Of a stretch of 64,000 nt of DNA, positions 1 to 12,012 are shown in pieces. A program made the position numbers and the translations under genes. The notes below the pieces were generated by a model. The model did no database searches. It was not told the DNA's origin and saw only the letters and a program-made list of their open reading frames with translations. Location: positions 1,178,001-1,242,000 of the forward strand of contig JAQOOI010000073.1 of NCBI GenBank assembly GCA_028554645.1, written 5' to 3'. The DNA comes from Omphalotus guepiniiformis (Eukaryota; Basidiomycota; Agaricomycetes; Agaricales; Omphalotaceae). Numbering within the stretch: the stretch's first letter is position 1; each line of letters begins with the position of its first letter.

Positions 1-2725
1 ATGGACAATTCATCATCATGACAAACTATGCAATACGAATTGAACCCATATTTTGTTTTCTCTTATGATAGTTTCGGTCCCTTGACTTCCGGTCTTCAAC
101 CTGATGGTATGTTGAGATAAGTCTGAATCTGTGAAGTTTGTGTTCAGTCGTTTTTGTCGTGGGCAGGTACTACATGGGCAACGGGCTTCCCCCACACTGG
201 ATTTTTCGAACTTTCCGCTTACTACATTCAAGCTTTCAAGACAGGCTCGTACCCGCAGATCACGGTCGGTTCAAGTTCATATACCACTTTACCATGATAT
301 CTGAATCTCAGCAAACATCCCATTTAGCAAGATGTTATATACTTCTGGTCGCGCCCTCATCCTGCAGGTATCACTGCCACCAACGACCCGCTACCGAAGC
401 CGTCTGGCTGGGATTGGACCTCTGTAAGAAGACCTGTATCCTCTTGGTTGTATGAGAATAACATCAGAACTCATTACAGGATAACCTCTGGGCCGCAGCT
501 TTCTGTTCTTCTACTTGCAGCGTGACCCTCCAGGTTGGCACTTACTCCCAGGACTTTAATAATCTCCCGTACGGTGTCAACAAGCTCAAGCTCCCGTTAA
601 ACGCGTTTGGGTCCGTCACGGTGAAGATGGTTAAGAACGGGGTTGAGGTTATCAATTACACCCCGAGTGATTTCCAGTATCAGAGCTGGACTGCAAAATG
701 TAGGTTTTTTATTTTATCTTCCTGCATTTGAAGGACGGTAAGGCTTATGGAGACTATTGCAGACAATTACAACGCATATGTTGGATATGCCAGTGAGATT
801 CCTTGTGCTGAGTTTGATGACTTTATTTGAATTAGTACTTTTTAGCTGCGACCGCGGTGTCTACCCCCACTTCGACTAGTGCTTCTACCTCCACCTCCAC
901 CTCCACCTCCACCACTTCCACCGCCACTTCCACTCCCACACCGGTGAGCGGATGGACAAGTCTTGGATGTGTTGCTGAGGGCACCACTGGAACGCGGCGA
1001 GCCTTGACCGGAGCTAGCTACAGTCAGAATGGTATGACGCCGGCCGTCTGCTCTTCTCTCTGTGCGGGTTATCAATATTTCGGGTTAGAGAACGGGTACG
1101 TCCTCTTTCTTTAGAACAATCAATCTCCCGCTGATAGCGGCCTTTCGTTTCCAGAATCGAGTGTAAGAGCATCCTACCACCTTCTCTTACGCATCTGCCA
1201 TGACATGCTTACTGATATTCTAGGCTACTGCGGTAACACTCTGTTGAACAATGGTGCTTCGGGCGCTGTCGTCAGTTCTGGAAGCTGCTCAGCTACCTGC
1301 AACGGCGATGCATCGCAGCTGTGTGGCGGTGGCTGGTATCTGAGTGTTTACAAGGCAGCAAGTTTCAGCACTCCCTCGGCATCCGGCTACATCGGATGTA
1401 TGTCTGAGGGTACGACTGGCACGAGAAGAGCTTTGACCGGAGCCAGTTTTACCAACTCAGCGATGACACCTGCTAAATGCCAAAACTTGTGTGCCGGCTA
1501 CACATATTCTGGGACTGAGTATGGGTGAGTGTCGTCGTGTATCTCGCTTGCCGACATAGTATGTCTGATCTCAGGGTTGCAGGTCTGAATGCTATTGCGG
1601 TAATACTCTTACGAATAATGGCGCAACTGGAGTCATAGTGAGCGATAGCCAATGCACATCTGTTTGTGCCGGGGATAGCAGTAAAATATGTGGTGGAGGC
1701 TACATGCTATCTCTCTACGGAGGAGCTGTAAGTTTTTTCCATTATCTGTGAAGCCGAATTAGATTCATGTGGCGCGCACTAGGGTGCTGGTTCTTCTAGT
1801 TCTGCTACATCGTCAAGCTCCGCCAGTTCTTCGTCCTCGACTTCCACATCCTCTACCTCTACTTCCTCCGCCGGCTCACCGTCTTCAACAGCCTTCTCTC
1901 TCCTCGGATGTGTTGCAGAAGGTACAACGGGCACTCGGCGTGCGCTTACAGGTGCCAGCTATACCAGCTCTGCAATGACACCTGCAATGTGCCAGGCTAA
2001 GTGTGCTGGATATACCTATGCCGGACTCGAGTATAGGTATGCTTGTATTTGCGTCTCTCAGACCAATGAGTTTATAACTAATTGCAAAGTTGTAACAGCT
2101 CAGAGTGCTACTGCGGAAATAGTCTTACCAATAACGGTGCAAGTGGCGCGGTAATCAGCAACTCTTACTGCTCGATGAACTGTGCGGGTGATTCGACGCA
2201 GAAATGTGGTGGTCCCTACCTCTTGACGGTGTATAGCACACAGAGTACAACAACAACAACTTCTTCTTCAAGTTCGGTAAGCGGACACCTTCACATGTCA
2301 GCTAGTCAATTCACAGTCTAATTTCTAGCAGTCGTGGACTAGTCAAGGGTGCTACGTCGATAACGCCTCCCGTATCCTGCGAGGCGTCTTCCTGGATGGC
2401 CAGACGAGCCTGACTACGGAGTCGTGTATTGCGGCCTGCTCTAGTCAAGGTTACACTGTAGCTGGAACAGAATACGGACGCCAATGCATGTGTGGTAATG
2501 CGTTGGTCGGTGCTTCCACGGCCGCATCAACCGATTGTAACGTGAAATGCGCTGGTTCGTAACTTATGACTTTGGCTTGTAGCTTTTACTGAAAGTTTGG
2601 ATCTAGGTAACGCTAATGAGATATGTGGTGGCAATTACCGAGCTAACGTCTACACCGCACCTGGAACAACACTCACACGACGTCACGCCAAGAGACGCTT
2701 TGGCAATTGGCTCAAGATTTTCTAA
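1..2725 (+). CDS. Alpha-1,3-glucanase (GH71) C-terminal part with four WSC domains, 5' partial
   Basis: Secreted enzyme expected to hydrolyse alpha-1,3-glucan (mutan) in fungal cell walls. The gene begins left of the window. Spliced exons from about base 70 encode the GH71 C-terminal region: WATGFPHTGFFELSAYYIQ, then YFWSRPHP, then a beta-rich domain ending near base 790. A Ser/Thr-rich linker (850-940) leads to four Cys-rich WSC modules at about 940-1360, 1390-1725, 1905-2240 and 2335-2660. WSC modules are known to bind glucans. Modules 1-3 are near copies (CVAEGTTGTRRALTGAS in modules 1 and 3, CMSEGTTGTRRALTGAS in 2), and module 4 is divergent. Each of modules 1-3 has introns just before its ECYCGN motif; in module 1 an 8-base micro-exon (1155-1162) lies between two introns. 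The chain ends in a basic tail with stop at 2723-2725. The family call is firm; exon borders were read by eye and the left-most exon is uncertain. Confidence 0.85.
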
Positions 2726-3597
2726 TATGTTCCTGCTTGACAGAACTTTTCGCAATTCCTGCTGTCCTGTTTTCTTTTATTTTTTCATATCACCGGTTAC
2801 CCCTCGGCATTGATATCCATTTGTTCAAATCTTTCTATCATCTGCTACTCATCTATTTTTGTGGGTCTTTACTTTTTGGTTTTTAAGGTGCTGCTTTATT
2901 ATGTGTATTCAGTTGTAGAGCTCCTTGGCTTGCCTTGGATTGTTGTTTTTCGGTAAAAGTTTGTTCGTGTGTAGTGAAGCTTTTTGTGTTTCGCATACTG
3001 CAATTTGTATGTTTTCAATAGTAGACAGCTATAGATGGCTTCTCAGAAGGTCCTTTGGCTATCTTCGGGCCATTGTAATCTGCGAAGCTGCGTGACCTTT
3101 TGGTGTCGCACGTTTCAAACCACCTCAAATGCCCCCTGCCCCCGAGCCGAAAACAAATGACACCATTTACGACGCTGGCTCTACCGCTTCTAAGAAGCGG
3201 GTTGGAAAATCTACTTGCTGTCTGAATTCAGTCGCGAGCCTGGAGTTTGGGTTTCTTCGCAGCTGGTTCGTCAAACTCTCTTCCGCGATTCCCCTGACTG
3301 GGTCCCGCGTTGTCACCAGTATCGGTATATTGTACAGAGATTGCTTACAAGCCCTACTCATCCTACACGCTCCTTAAGGGATTGGTTAGGATCGTTTGGT
3401 TCGTTGTCATCGCTAGCGGGTAGCTGCCACTCGCCATCCTCACAGACTCCCTTCCTGCCGGCAAGGAAAAGAACAGCTGAATAGGCCTTCAAACGCAAGA
3501 TATATGCCTAATCAGGAAATTAAGAGCAATACATTTCAAAGAGCAAGATACACCAAAAGAGAGATTAGGACATGTAGATTCTATTATTCAATTATGA
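2726..3597. other. Intergenic region between convergent genes
   Basis: No gene supported. It holds the 3' flanks of the GH71 gene and of the prolyl-tRNA synthetase gene. The T-rich stretch from about 2755 to 2900 is probably 3' UTR. Short open frames at 3129-3484 overlap one another on both strands and resemble nothing I recognise. Confidence 0.6.
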
Positions 3598-6182
3598 TTA
3601 GTATGATCGGCCGAACATGGTCCAGCGTTTAGCATCCTTCCCGCAAGCCGGACACTTGGTCTTGCCAGGCTCGATAGGCGCCCAGTGAGATTGATCAAAG
3701 GGAATGGCTAGGGACTTTGCGCCAGCTGAAGGAGCCCGTTCGTCCGTTGGTTCAGAACTGTAGAAAGTGAACAGGTTACGTGGGTTAGTAAGAGGAAGAA
3801 TTTCACTTGAGGATAGGTACTTACGCCTTGGCACTGCGTTCTTTAATATCGTCCTCACATGCTTCCACTTCACACCAGGGCATAACGACAACACATTTCG
3901 CATCTAATGTAGGGACGACATCTTCCCATTTTGTAACCTCTTTGAGGCGAGAGAAGTAGGTATCTTGCGCGCGCTTGAACATGTCGGCTTGAATCGTTTC
4001 TAGGAGAGAGGATACTGTGGTGCTGATGTCTGTGAGTGAGATAGGGTTTTTGACACCTGTATCTCGGCGGACGCTGAGTGTCTGTTTTTTCGCGAGGTCG
4101 TTAGGGCCAATTTCTAGTCGAACAGGAACACCCTGTGGAGAAGGAAAGGAAAGGAATAATTATTCAACACAAAGTAGCACGAATAAATATGTCTACAGAC
4201 CTTCTGCTCCCAGTCGTTGAACTTGTATCCCGGGGTATACCCTTCTCTCAAATCTGCCTTTGCTTTAATACCCGCCTTCTTCAACGTTTTCGCTAACTCA
4301 TCGCAAGCATCATTGATCTCCTTCCTTGTCTCATCGTTGGTCTTCACCGTGATCCCGCACGGTACAATGACCACTTGGATGCTCGCTACCCTCGGCGGCA
4401 ACACCAATCCTTGGTTATCACCGTGTATCATGACCATCACACCAATCGTCCTTGTAGACAGACCCCAAGAGTTTTGCCACACGTATGTCTTGCGCTGGTT
4501 GGTCGGATCCGTAGGATCCTCAACGACAATATTGAACATCTCCGGTCTAGAAAAGTTCTGTCCGAGACAATGAGATGTCGCAGCCTGAATACCACGTCCA
4601 GTAGTCGGAATAAATCCCTCAATGGTAGTGGTGTATAGACCACCGGCAAACTTCTCCTTCTCGGATTTGACACCTGGGATAACGGGAACCGCGAGGAGCT
4701 CCTCGTACACTCGCCGATAGAGTTCGAGAATCTGCCGCACTTCGATATCGGCTTCATCTTTGGTGAGATGCGCAGTGTGACCTTCCTGCCAGAGGAACTC
4801 TCGGGTACGTAGGAAGGGTTGCGGATTTTTGAATTCCCATCGGACGACGCTGTTCCACTGATTAAGTTTGAGAGGGAGATCACGGTGACTCTTGATCCAT
4901 TTGGCGTAGTACGGGTACATGGCTGTCTCAGATGTGGGACGAATGGCAATTGGTTCTTCGAGGTCAGATTTTCCGCTGTAGAAGGTTTGGTAAAACGCGT
5001 TAAGAAGATGAATACGGTGCGCACGCTTTTGTAACCCAAGCTACTTCCGCGGAGAAGCCTTCGATGTGATCTTTTTCACGTTCAAGCACCTTGGCCGAGA
5101 CGAACATGGGGAAGTAAGAGTTTTGAACTCCAAGCTCTTTGATCTCAGCATCAAACCATCCTTTCACAACGTTAATACGGTTACAAGAGTCACGCGAGTT
5201 ATAGATCACACACTTTGAATCTCTTCCCAGATGCTATAAGACCAGGGCTTGAGAATATAACAACCGGAGACATTGTAGTAGTCCAACATGTCCGCTTTGA
5301 TAAGAACCTAAAGTAACGTTTCGATTAGTCCCTGAGATTACTATAATATTCGCTCACGTTGGTGTACCACGTAGGGAAATCGACCTCCTTCTTGACACCA
5401 ATAGCAATCTGAACCGCACCCTCAATTTTCGCAGAAACAGCGGGAGCAGCAGCTTCGACATTTTGTAAATCGAGTTCCTGAAGGCTGACACTTGCGGTTT
5501 GTAGACTGCGCAAATACTTGAGCAGATCTGGGCCAGAGAGGAAGATTGTGGATTTCGAAGAGTTGGCGTGAAGGGCGAACTGAGAGGAAGATGATTCGAT
5601 GGATGCATCGACAACAGTGACCACCTTCGGGAACGTCGTTTCGTTAAGTGAGAGTGGAGATACTTCAACAAATTAAGTTAGTTTTCTAATTCAAGGAAAA
5701 TCAAAACATAGGGAATCTTTGTCTAAAGAGAAGAACTCTTTCAGCAAATCCTCCGATGCCAATCGTAATTCCTTCAAGCCCAACTTCTTCCCGATAGCTC
5801 CAGAGCTTGCAGCAGTTGAATCGCGCGCAATCACCACAACCGGGACAGGGGTAGCAGTTTTTGCAGTCTTGGGTTTGTATACCAGCGTCTTTATGAGTTC
5901 GTAGGAGGCTGGGACACCCGCACTGGTTGACAACGCATCTTTCCATGCAGCTGGAGAATCCGCTGCAGCATGAGACACCGTTTTCGTATCGAGAGACAGG
6001 GAGGCTAGAGACTTTGCTACAGAGTCCATAGCGTGAATTTTAGAGATAGAGAAAGCTCGAGATGAAGGTCTGGAAGAAGGACTAATATAATTCGACCGAG
6101 TCAGACTGCGTCTTATCAGATGGCAGTGAGCAAAATAGACAAATTTAGTCGATCTTCTTGCTATCAACCATCTTGGCAGCAT
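3598..6182 (-). CDS. Prolyl-tRNA synthetase, eukaryotic/archaeal type, with N-terminal YbaK-like domain
   Basis: Class II aminoacyl-tRNA synthetase that charges tRNA-Pro. The N-terminal part (about 5350-6030) resembles a YbaK/INS-type editing domain, as in other fungal ProRS. The catalytic core follows: [15 protein letters not shown], motif 2 ([16 protein letters not shown] then EGHTAH) and motif 3 ([13 protein letters not shown]). The C-terminal region has a CPAC zinc-type motif and ends in FGRSY, typical of eukaryotic ProRS. About six short introns were read by frame, e.g. one ending about 5663 and one at about 4969-5017. Two in-frame ATGs exist: 6182 in weak context, giving a basic Arg/Ser-rich leader of 51 residues, and 6029 with G at -3 and G at +4, beginning [10 protein letters not shown]. 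The inner ATG fits a cytosolic enzyme; the outer could add a mitochondrial presequence (inference). The family call is firm, the start uncertain. Confidence 0.92.
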
Positions 6183-6509
6183 AGAAACGATGATTGTTGT
6201 CGAAAACCTTCAAAATGCTCGGACGAACACTGACTGTCACAGTCGAAAACAAACTCTACAATTTTTTCGCGTCGTTCCCGTCATCGCACGCGACGATGCA
6301 GCCGGCTATCTCCTCTCGTTCTTGGTATACACTCTGAACTCTTGCTTGTGTGCAGTATGCTAGGAGTAATTATTTATGCACAAGAACCAAGGTACTCATC
6401 AATACCAGTGCGCAGCAGGTGGTGACTTCCCTCATATTGTTACGCTGTCATGCTCAACAAAAACCAACGTACTCAGGTCAATACCAGTGCGCAGTGGTGG
6501 TGACCTCCC
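6183..6509. other. Short intergenic region upstream of prolyl-tRNA synthetase
   Basis: The gap between the ProRS start and the stop of the downstream oxidoreductase gene; both are on the minus strand, so it should contain the ProRS promoter. The left part of a ~77-bp tandem duplication lies in it. No further gene seen. Confidence 0.5.
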
Positions 6510-6530
6510 TCATATTGTTACGGCTGTGCC
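6386..6530. repeat. Imperfect ~77-bp tandem duplication over the 3' end of the oxidoreductase gene
   Basis: Two copies begin at about 6386 and 6463, each with the same order of blocks: ACCAA(G/C)GTACTCA, then CAATACCAGTGCGCAG, then CCCTCATATTGTTACG. Copy 2 covers the last codons and the stop (6510-6512) of the FAD oxidoreductase; copy 1 lies in its 3' flank. The copies differ by several substitutions and small indels, so the event is not recent. Confidence 0.75.
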
Positions 6531-8388
6531 GGCTACATTGCGATTCCATGTCAAATAACGTTCTGGAAGCCAAGGTGGTGAAGTCCATTCATTTCCTCGT
6601 ATATCTGCCAGGATCATAGACGCGACGACCTCAGCGCTAGAAGAAAAATTCACAAGTGTTCAACATAAGACGAAAGGCGTTAGCGAACGCTCATACCAAG
6701 CGAAGGCTCGAGGCATTCCATGTCCAGAATAACCTGCCGCGACATACTGGCCTTTGAGCTTCGTTTCAGAGCTCTCGACATCAGAGTCATTCTTGTCGAT
6801 GACTGGGCCAATCTATCGAAGTCATTGTCGGTCAACAATATGCGGACAGCCAACAAAGACTCAGCTCACAAAGGGATCGTTGATCTTCGTGAATCCCATT
6901 ATACCGGTCTGGATATCAACCATCAGCACCCAGAAAGGCACTTTGAATATAACACTTTACCCATTCCATCTCCGGCTCCCTCCCAACAACATACTTCCCC
7001 ACAAAAAGTTTCGGCAGAAACTCCCTCAATGCCTTACCCGCAAGTTCATTGCACAATCCATCATTAGTCTCGTAGTACTCAAAGTCCGGCCCAAGCACCT
7101 CTCTTCCGCCACCAAGAATCACTAACGGGTTCCTCTCCTCCGACCCAGACACGATAGGTCGAGGAAACCAATACTCAAAACCTTCGTTTGCGTCCCAGGA
7201 GCACTTCGTTTCGCCAAGTTCTTCAATTGGGACCCCAGCACGGAGGGCGATGACTTGTCCACGGGTAGCTACGATACCCGCTGGCCCATGCATGTGCGGA
7301 AGTAAATGACTTGCGTAGCCGTTGGTGGCATGGAGAACGTAGGAGCAATTAATAGAACCTCGAGGGGTGGAGAGGGACCATCGGCGACTTGAACCTAATG
7401 ATGAGGCTACTGATGTTACCGGGGTCGAGGTGTGTAGTGTTAGAGAGATGTCGGATGATCTCGATTTGGCGTGGTTGTAAAGGTGAGTGACGAGTTTGAG
7501 TGGCCAGAGGTTATGGCTCTGGAATCTGGCTCCAGGAAAAGTAGCACCATAAGCCTGAGATTGTTGTTATCAGCAGGATGTATTGTAGGACTCTTAGTTA
7601 GTGCGAACCTTTGCGATCTCTTTCTCGTCAAGCCAATCCAGGTCAGAAAGGTCCACTCCAGCTGCTTTAGCTGATTCGAAGTCGGTCTTTGCGTTCCCGT
7701 GTTCTTCTTCAGTAACGAACATCGACACATGCCCTCCAGCGACTAAATCAATGCTGTCTCCCAAGTTCTCTGATGATATGAATTTGAGCAATTCATCTCT
7801 AGTGTGAATCTCTAGCGCAACAGATTTTAAAGCCTCTTGCACTCCGTATACGGTCTCAAGCCTGTGGAAATTCTCGATCTTCAAGGGAGTAAGATGGCCT
7901 CCATTCCGTCCTGGTATTCAAGAGCTATCCAATGAGTACACATATTCAAGTCATAAATACGATACACACTATTCAATGATTACTTACCAGTCGCTCCAGA
8001 GCCTGTAACGTCTCAGAAGTCAATCACAAGGTTGAATTCATGAAAGAACTTTCTGCTGACAGAAATCCCTTGCTTCCAAGATCATGACTTTCAAAGGCTT
8101 CCCCGCGTCCTTAGCGTTTGCGTCCACCCTTCTGGACACGAAGCTCTTTGACAAGTGATACGCAGCGGATACGCCAGTGATGCCTGAGCCAATAATACAC
8201 ACATCTGCATCGTCGGGAAGAGGACCAGTGCTGCCTTCCTTTGCTAGCGGATTGGCATCAGGCGTGTCGATCCAGAACGATTTTGTTGGATTGGAAACGG
8301 GCAGACTAGATTTTGGTCGGTCGATAGGTATGCTGAAAGAAGTTTCAGCGTCTGCCAGTTGTTTGATCGGGACGGATAAGGTAGACAT
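6510..8388 (-). CDS. FAD-dependent oxidoreductase, DAO family
   Basis: Flavoenzyme predicted to oxidise an amine or amino-acid C-N bond; the substrate is unknown. The N-terminal Rossmann motif is CIIGSGITGVSAAYH, followed by the family motif GATGRNGGH, assembled across two introns that flank a 15-base micro-exon (7988-8002). The central part has VATRGQVIALRAG, and the C-terminal FAD-site region has YVAAGYSGHGMPRA. The last exons encode SPPWLPERYLTW and end with TGA at 6510-6512. I chose the ATG at 8388 (MSTLSVPIKQ, A at -3) because the frame upstream lacks an ATG. At least seven exons. It is the same size class as fungal DAO proteins annotated near gamma-glutamylputrescine oxidase. A 2OG-oxygenase gene lies 230 bp upstream on the same strand, which may hint at shared metabolism but proves nothing. 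Confidence 0.88.
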
Positions 8389-8618
8389 CGTGGCGCGTAT
8401 TATGAACAAACCACTGCTTGGATTCGCGGGAACATCGCCTGCTCAACCTTACATACTGAAACATGATACAGATAAGCAGGTAATCAAAAGCATACACATA
8501 CATGGTAAAAGCAAGAATTTACTAGATACAAACACGCAACGGTATGCCAATCTTCAAACGCGGACGACGAAACATCGCAAAGTAACGGGTCATTGCAATC
8601 TCAGCAAGCTTCATCTCT

Positions 8619-10498
8619 TTACGGGTTGTACCTATAGTGGATATCTTCAAGAACATCAATAGGCTCTCTCTGTGGCCTCTTGACGCGCTTGGTACCCACC
8701 AACTTCGACCGCATCACGAGCCATTCTAGGTAGCATAATAGAATTTTAAACACTGCGCTAGAAAATAGAAAATAGAACAGACCATTCGATGTGACAGGCT
8801 TCCCGCCGAGCTTATGATATTCCTCGAACATGTCTTTCCCACCGAGCGCGCGCAGCGAGGGGCGGTCAAGCATGGCAAGTTTCACGTCCGGTAAGAATGG
8901 GAAGAAGCAGAAGATTCCTAGTCTGTCCAAACTGTAATGACGCATATTTGATGAAATGAGTACAAGACAATTAGGCCAAGGTACTCACTGTCGTTGATCG
9001 TCAGGGGGCTCACGTACTAATGCGATGAATCGCGAAGTACACGGGAGGGTGTAAGTTCTACATAGGTATAGACTTCTCTACAATTCAACTCACCGCGATG
9101 AGGTAAAGCCTTTAGGACGCCACCGGTGAGGAATTCCATGGAATCTCCTAGCTGTACGATGATGTGGTCAGGGTAGTGCCGGACGTAGCGCCATTCTCCT
9201 CCATCCGCCAGAATCTGAAGTCCAGCGATTGGCTGTGAATATAGAAGATTTTCAAACTTAGTATAACCCAGGCAAACGCGACGCGAATTTGGAGGGTCTT
9301 ACATAGAAGAGTAACTGAACCGCTAAAGATGGGGGCGCTAATTAGCATGCCACCTACACGATGTGTGAAACTCTACTCACAGATCGGTGTGGCCAGGTAC
9401 CCAAAGGCGCTTCTTCTTCTCTCGGTCTTCTTCAGAAGGAGGATCTGACAGATACACACATGAAAAACCAACACCGCACAATAGTAGGCAAGCAGCTGAC
9501 GCACGATACATAGCATAACGCAAGTGATCTTTGCTGTGATTCCACTTGACCTCATCCGGGGGTCCTCTGAGAGCCCCGTCGTTAAGTTCTCCGCGGTGGT
9601 GAAGCTTCCAGAGACTTGATGACGAGAGGTAAGCCACATAGGAGAGCAGGAAGAGGATAGCGGGCACTCACTCTTCTCTTCCAAGGCCTAGCCCGAGGGA
9701 AATTACTGCGAGAATCTTGCGGAGGAGGACATAGTGATTATACTAAGGTATGGTCTGAGCAAGCAATGTGTGGGATCTTCAATACAAACATACCTCTATG
9801 AACTGTCTGAAGTCGTTGAGATACGGCTTTGCAGCTTCCGGAAGGCGTGACTCTAGTGCAGTGAAGGGATAGAAGTCATAGTGCTTCAAAAGGAAAGTGA
9901 GTTCTCAGCTCGTATCATGGCTGGGGGGCGACCATACCTCAAGGTAGTCATAAGCGCCATCGGGACGGCGATAGTATCCTTGGGGCTACAAATTGCAAGC
10001 ATCAGAGTCAGAATCAGGTCAAAGAGAGAGTAAACAACGATCAGACCTTATACCCTGCCCAACTCCCCTCGGACGCGATTTGGGCATGAAGTCGATGCTT
10101 CTCCTCTTCAGGAACATCGTTGATGAAGAGTCTCCCCAAGGCAAATTGCCGATGAATATCCTTCGTAGAAAGGCCATGACCTTTGATAGCGAGAAAGCCA
10201 GTGGTGCGAAGCGCATGAAGGGTCCGAGCGATGACATCCTGTTGGGCCTTCAATTCGTCCGGAGATAGCGAAGCCCTCGTCCCTTCTCGTTCGTATTCAC
10301 GAAATGCAGACAAGTCAACGATATCAAGGTCAATGTATTCCTCTGGTCGGAAGACGAGTAAAGTGTGTTCAGTTGGGCCAAACTAGAGGACTACATGTAT
10401 GGCTTACTCTCTGGAATACATTTCGTTTCTGGGGCAAACTTCCATGGTTCAGGATCAGGTGGCAGACTGGTGATATCTTGTCCCATCTCGTCCTTCAT
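8619..10498 (-). CDS. 2-oxoglutarate/Fe(II) oxygenase, isopenicillin-N-synthase-like
   Basis: Soluble non-haem iron oxygenase. The N-terminal DIOX_N region begins after MKDEMGQDITSLPPD and contains IDLDIVDLSAFREYE, then LRTTGFLAIKGHGLS. A further exon block contains YDFYPFTALESRLPE. The catalytic HxD metal motif is in VPGHTDLSSVTLLFSQP, with IIVQLGDSMEFLTGG further on and the second half of the jelly roll in RLGIFCFFPFLPD. The C-terminal exon ends in DIHYRYNP with TAA at 8619-8621. The ATG at 10496-10498 has A at -3. Exon 1 joins the next by a GTAAGC donor and CCAG acceptor, which restores the frame. Introns are about 50-60 bp and numerous. Substrate cannot be told: this superfamily covers gibberellin-, flavonoid- and beta-lactam-type reactions, and most fungal members are uncharacterised. 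Confidence 0.87.
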
Positions 10499-12012
10499 AG
10501 TGTCAAAAGTGTTGAGCTTTACACGTCGTTCTGGTACAAAGTTGGAGGAGACGTTAGAGTCCGAAAGATCAGAACAGGTTTTAAATACCTTTCAGTAGCG
10601 CGCGCACTCTCACATATAATTATAACTGCTGTTGGTCCGAGCAACACGAGGAGAAAGTGCCCTAGAGATTAGTCTATGACCATTTCGGATGTCATTGGAG
10701 CTGTCGGGCCAGATTCAGATGCGACATCACAGAAACGAACTTGTATTGAAAGGTATCAATACAATAATACATGCGGCGACCCCAATAGATGGCAGTACCT
10801 TTTCTAAACAGATTTGAAGTAAAATAAGCACCCTGCCATCCTCATTCACTTGCAGTACTGACCTCTGCTTCCCCTCCTATATCTTTTTGTTGTCGGCACC
10901 CGTCATGATAGCTATCTCCGACTTTCCGCCTCCATCGTCCACACGAGACTAAGGACCGCCCCGCTATCGTTTTGCCGGCAGATTGACTTTGCAGTCGAAT
11001 TCAAATGCTGCTTCTGAAACTGATGTCAGAATTAAGATGTGCGTGTAGATGCCGGACGTAGAGTATGGAACATATAGAGTCCAGGTCAGACTGTGAATTC
11101 GTAGAGCAGTTGCAGATAGTGCGCCGTCAAGCAATGGCTTCTATCACAAGACATGGGCATGCCCTACGTCTCACTTCGTCGTTCTCGTGTGTTCTCCGAC
11201 GTGTCCTTGTTCGCTGGTAGGGCGTGAGGCCTCAAAGAGGAATTATGGATACATGTAGTCGAGTGTCGAGTAACGTCCCAGGCGGTTGGTGTTTTCCAAC
11301 ACGCACATATTACAGAATACCGTCATTACCGCCAAGTTGCCGCTGGCTGTTTCAGGGTCTCGAGAGAAAATGCACAAAGATAAATGATGCCAGAGGATGC
11401 CAGGCGTCACGAGCTCGAGACCTGCGATCATCTCGAGTAGGATGAGGGCGACCCAGAACTGATGTTTTTCATCATGGTTATCTTATCATATCTTATTTCA
11501 CCCTACGAAGCAGCGCGATCACTGACTGGACACCTGTCGACACGAAAAGCGAGAGCCGGACGACGAGACTGTAGACATAGTAGAGGACAAGTAAAGGAGC
11601 AGAGGCAAGACGCGTGTATTTGGTAACGTCACCACCACAATCTACTTACATGTGCTTATATTTTCTCCTCTGACTTCCTTCAAGTCAATCCGCGCCGCAA
11701 CAAGTCACCTCCTAAGCTTGCTGCACACGAACTCAGATGTTCAAGACTGCTCCAGTTGATGGATCCTGGAACTTCGCTGCCAGGAACCACACAGGCAGGA
11801 ACTGGGTAAGATCATTTCGGACGCGATCTTGACGCGTTCGTTGACTTCAGATGGACTTGTTCTAGCAAACTTAGCCCAAAGGTGTATTTACATCAGTCAT
11901 TTGCCGTTTATGATTACATACCAAGGAACCCCAACAATTTGAGTTCTATTTGGGTCCGCATATATACTTCGTTCACGAAGAATCTAGAAGAGCCTGCAAA
12001 GTGGACCGACCC
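10499..12012. promoter_or_regulatory. 1.5-kb divergent intergenic region
   Basis: Lies between the minus-strand 2OG oxygenase and the plus-strand NCS1 permease, so it should hold both promoters. I see no coding exon I can support. A short open stretch from the ATG at 11737 ends at a GTAAG-like site, but it joins nothing recognisable; it could be 5' UTR. Confidence 0.45.

Noticed and set aside
842..1075. Minus-strand frame with Gly/Ser-rich protein
   Set aside because: It is the reverse of the Ser/Thr linker and first WSC module of the GH71 gene; the plus strand explains it fully.
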